Of a stretch of 6,626 nucleotides of DNA, positions 4,857 through 6,626 are shown one piece after another. The notes under the pieces are model-generated. The model was not told the origin of the DNA. It searched no databases and saw only the letters and a list, made by a program, of their open reading frames with translations. Location of the stretch: positions 1 to 6,626 of the forward strand of contig JADFIX010000222.1 of NCBI GenBank assembly GCA_022566435.1. Direction: 5' to 3'. Made by a program: the position numbers and the translations under genes. Source of the stretch: Planctomycetota bacterium. Its GTDB lineage: Bacteria; Planctomycetota; Phycisphaerae; UBA1845. Position 1 is the stretch's first letter, and every line of letters starts with the position of its first letter.

Positions 4857-6410
4857 ATGACAAACGCAGGTCTCAAGATTTCCCCTAGTGTGGCGGCTGT
4901 ACTAATACTCACTGCACCCGCCTTCGCCGCCACGCTCCACGTTCCCGACGATTTCCTCACGATTCAAGGCTGTATCGACGCCGCGTCTGCCGGCGACGAG
5001 TGCGTCGTTGCTCCAGGGACGTATAACGAATGCATCAACTTCAAGGGCATGCCCATCACTTTGCGTAGCTCCGATGGCCCCGACGTAACGATCATCGACG
5101 GGACGGGGTTCGGCTGCAGCGTCGTGCGATGCGTCAGTGAGGAGGGCCCAGATACCGTTCTCGACGGTCTTACGATAACCGGAGGCGAGGCGACCTGGGG
5201 CGGGGGAATGTACAACGAGGACAGTAGCCCGACAGTGAGCAACTGCGTCTTCACGGGAAACTCGGCTATCGATGGAGGAGGAATGGCCAACTTCTCCTTC
5301 TTGGTCTCCAGCAGCCCAAAAGTAATTGACTGCAGGTTCCTCGGGAACACGGCGCAGCAGCAAGGCGGCGGCATGAACAACAACGGCCCAGATGGTGCTC
5401 CCACTAGTGATCCGAGCGTGGTGAACTGTGTTTTCCACGGGAATACGGCGACGAGGGGAGGCGGGGGAATGTTCAACAACAACGGCGCCAGTCCCGCGGT
5501 GACTAACTGCACATTCAGCGGAAACTCAGGAGGACCTGTGGGTGGCGGAATGGTCAACGGTTTTAGCAGCCCGGGGCAAGTGCTAGTGACCAACTGCACG
5601 TTCAGCGGAAACTCAGCAGGCATCTCGGGTGCCGGAATGCACAACGGGTATGTTGCTGGCATCCCCAGCCAAGTGCTGGTAACCAACTGCGTCTTTTGGA
5701 ACAACTCTCCGGATCAGATCACCGGTGGAGAAGGAGGCGAGACCCTAGTATCCTACAGTGACGTTGAAGGCGGCTGGGGCGGCGCGGGTGGAACAGGCAA
5801 CATCAACGTCGCCCCGTTGTTCGTCGATGCCGATGGTGACGATAATGTTCAGGGAACGGAAGATGACAACCTGCGTCTGTCTCCGGGCTCGCCCTGCATC
5901 GACGCGGGCGATAACAATGCGGTGCCACCAGGTATTACTGTCGATCTTGACGGCAATTCCCGCTTCGTCAATGACCCCAACACACCTGACACGGGGAATC
6001 CCGGCCCTCAAGGACCGCCAGTCGTGGATATGGGCGCATACGAATTCCAGATCCCAATCATCACCGTCGTGATCGACATTAAACCTGGAAGCGATCCGAA
6101 TTCCATCAATCTCGGCAGCCACGGCGTCGTACCCGTCGCGATTCTCACTACCGGCGAATTTGACGCTACGACAGTAGACCCGGATACGATAAATCTCGCT
6201 GGTGCGTCAATAGCGTTGCGTGGCAACGGCAGGCGACTGCTTGCGTCGTACGAAGATGTCGACGACGACGGCGACGATGACCTTATGCTACACATAGAGA
6301 CGGAGAATCTCCAACTCGAAACAGGGGCGACGGAAGCAATTCTGACCGGCAAGACCTTCGACGGTCAAGATATTTCGGGAATGGATACCATCGTCATCGT
6401 CAACGAATGA
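4857..6410 (+). CDS. secreted right-handed parallel beta-helix protein with PMP-like repeats
   Basis: 517-residue exported protein. A Sec signal peptide covers about residues 1-24: a basic N-region, then the hydrophobic stretch SVAAVLILTAPAFA, with cleavage probably before ATLHVPDD. Residues 27-110 start a pectate-lyase-like fold (LTIQGCIDAASAGDECVVAP, then GTYNECINFKG). Residues 111-292 hold six turns of the type V-x-NCxFxGNSAxxGGGMxN, like chlamydial polymorphic outer-membrane-protein repeats, with a stacked Asn-Cys in most turns. Residues 338-398 (LRLSPGSPCIDAGDN to PPVVDMGAYEFQ) form the usual closing segment of such proteins. Residues 402-517 (VVIDIKPGSDPNSINLGSHG, then VVPVAILTTGEFDATTVDPD, and YEDVDDDGDDDLMLH) are a separate beta domain with a DxDxDG-like calcium site. 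It is found, to my knowledge, on many secreted planctomycete proteins. No PEP-CTERM, dockerin or membrane anchor is seen. Role: adhesin or polysaccharide-acting protein; catalytic residues cannot be assigned. It is divergent from the sigma-kinase operon. Confidence 0.88.
   Translation: MTNAGLKISPSVAAVLILTAPAFAATLHVPDDFLTIQGCIDAASAGDECVVAPGTYNECINFKGMPITLRSSDGPDVTIIDGTGFGCSVVRCVSEEGPDTVLDGLTITGGEATWGGGMYNEDSSPTVSNCVFTGNSAIDGGGMANFSFLVSSSPKVIDCRFLGNTAQQQGGGMNNNGPDGAPTSDPSVVNCVFHGNTATRGGGGMFNNNGASPAVTNCTFSGNSGGPVGGGMVNGFSSPGQVLVTNCTFSGNSAGISGAGMHNGYVAGIPSQVLVTNCVFWNNSPDQITGGEGGETLVSYSDVEGGWGGAGGTGNINVAPLFVDADGDDNVQGTEDDNLRLSPGSPCIDAGDNNAVPPGITVDLDGNSRFVNDPNTPDTGNPGPQGPPVVDMGAYEFQIPIITVVIDIKPGSDPNSINLGSHGVVPVAILTTGEFDATTVDPDTINLAGASIALRGNGRRLLASYEDVDDDGDDDLMLHIETENLQLETGATEAILTGKTFDGQDISGMDTIVIVNE
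5213..5702 (+). repeat. intragenic beta-helix coil repeats
   Basis: The six PMP-like turns are also visible in the DNA. The closest pair has AACTGCACATTCAGCGGAAA near 5506 and AACTGCACGTTCAGCGGAAA near 5599, one base apart. CAAGTGCTAGTGACCAACTG (about 5577-5597) and CAAGTGCTGGTAACCAACTG (about 5670-5690) are a second near-identical pair. This indicates recent duplication of single turns inside the gene. Confidence 0.65.
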
Positions 6411-6481
6411 GGTCAGTATCTTGGGCGTATTGCTGGTGCTGATCGTTGGGCCGTCGCGGCAGCCAGCAACGTAGTTATTTT

Positions 6482-6511
6482 GGTCGGGTTTCGTACGACG
6501 AAACAACGACC
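6482..6511 (+). terminator. hairpin downstream of the beta-helix gene, possible terminator
   Basis: A perfect 7-bp stem, GTTTCGT (6488-6494) and ACGAAAC (6498-6504), closes a 3-base loop. It is extended by a 5-bp outer stem, GGTCG (6482-6486) with CGACC (6507-6511), after a small internal loop. The structure starts about 70 bases past the beta-helix stop. No T-run follows on either strand, so an intrinsic terminator is uncertain; mRNA 3'-end protection or a protein site are alternatives. The rest of 6411-6626 shows no supportable gene. Confidence 0.4.
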
Positions 6512-6626
6512 CATTGTGGTGCGTCCGGGACCACTGCTGTAAACATCATCGCTTCCCCTTCGGAGAGCGTCCGCACCGTTTGTCGTAGGCCAGCAGAACC
6601 TTATGAGCGGACACGTGGGTTGAGTG

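Noticed and set aside
4964..5704. 246-codon open frame on the minus strand with repeated FPLNVQLVTS-type segments
   Set aside because: The apparent repeats are the antisense reading of the beta-helix turns. The plus strand has a signal peptide, a Shine-Dalgarno site and family motifs.
6475..6549. Tiny minus-strand open frame MMFTAVVPDAPQWVVVSSYE
   Set aside because: 24 codons, no recognisable family, and the open frame begins only 51 bases further upstream after a TAA. It could be a gene relic but cannot be supported.

Overview
The window looks like chromosomal DNA of a planctomycete or a close relative. The main reason is the tightly coupled pair of a TIGR02999-type ECF sigma factor and a membrane-anchored Hanks-type Ser/Thr kinase carrying the N-terminal motif usual for that lineage. 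A divergent secreted beta-helix protein with polymorphic outer-membrane-protein (PMP)-like repeats supports this. The assignment rests on gene style only, not on a marker gene.

Layout. Positions 1-158 are a leader with no supported gene. Positions 159 to about 911 are the N-terminal two thirds of an ISAzo13-family transposase. It runs without a stop into a 5'-truncated, frameshifted HepT-like (HEPN/DUF86) toxin relic ending at 1195. Next, on the minus strand, is an apparently intact hicB-hicA type II toxin-antitoxin pair (1692 down to 1235). It is bracketed by two direct 42-bp copies of a heptameric CTGANNN repeat (1189-1230 and 1837-1878; 37 of 42 positions identical). Then, still on the minus strand, come the kinase (4142 down to 1923) and its upstream sigma factor (4735 down to 4139), whose stop and start overlap as ATGA. 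A 121-bp divergent intergenic region holds two clear Shine-Dalgarno sequences and a 7-bp inverted repeat. On the plus strand a signal-peptide-bearing right-handed beta-helix protein follows (4857-6410). The last 216 bases hold one strong hairpin and no convincing gene.

How the parts relate. The sigma factor and kinase are very probably one signalling operon: a transmembrane kinase with a large extracytoplasmic C-terminal region, made with a transcription factor it may control. The divergent beta-helix gene is a natural candidate target, but nothing in the sequence proves it. The left 1.9 kb is an accessory patch: a broken insertion sequence, one decayed toxin gene, one live-looking toxin-antitoxin pair and dispersed repeats.

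I found no wholly new system. The most unusual points are the heptamer-repeat brackets around hicBA, the in-frame transposase-HepT chimera, and the uncharacterised sensor half of the kinase.
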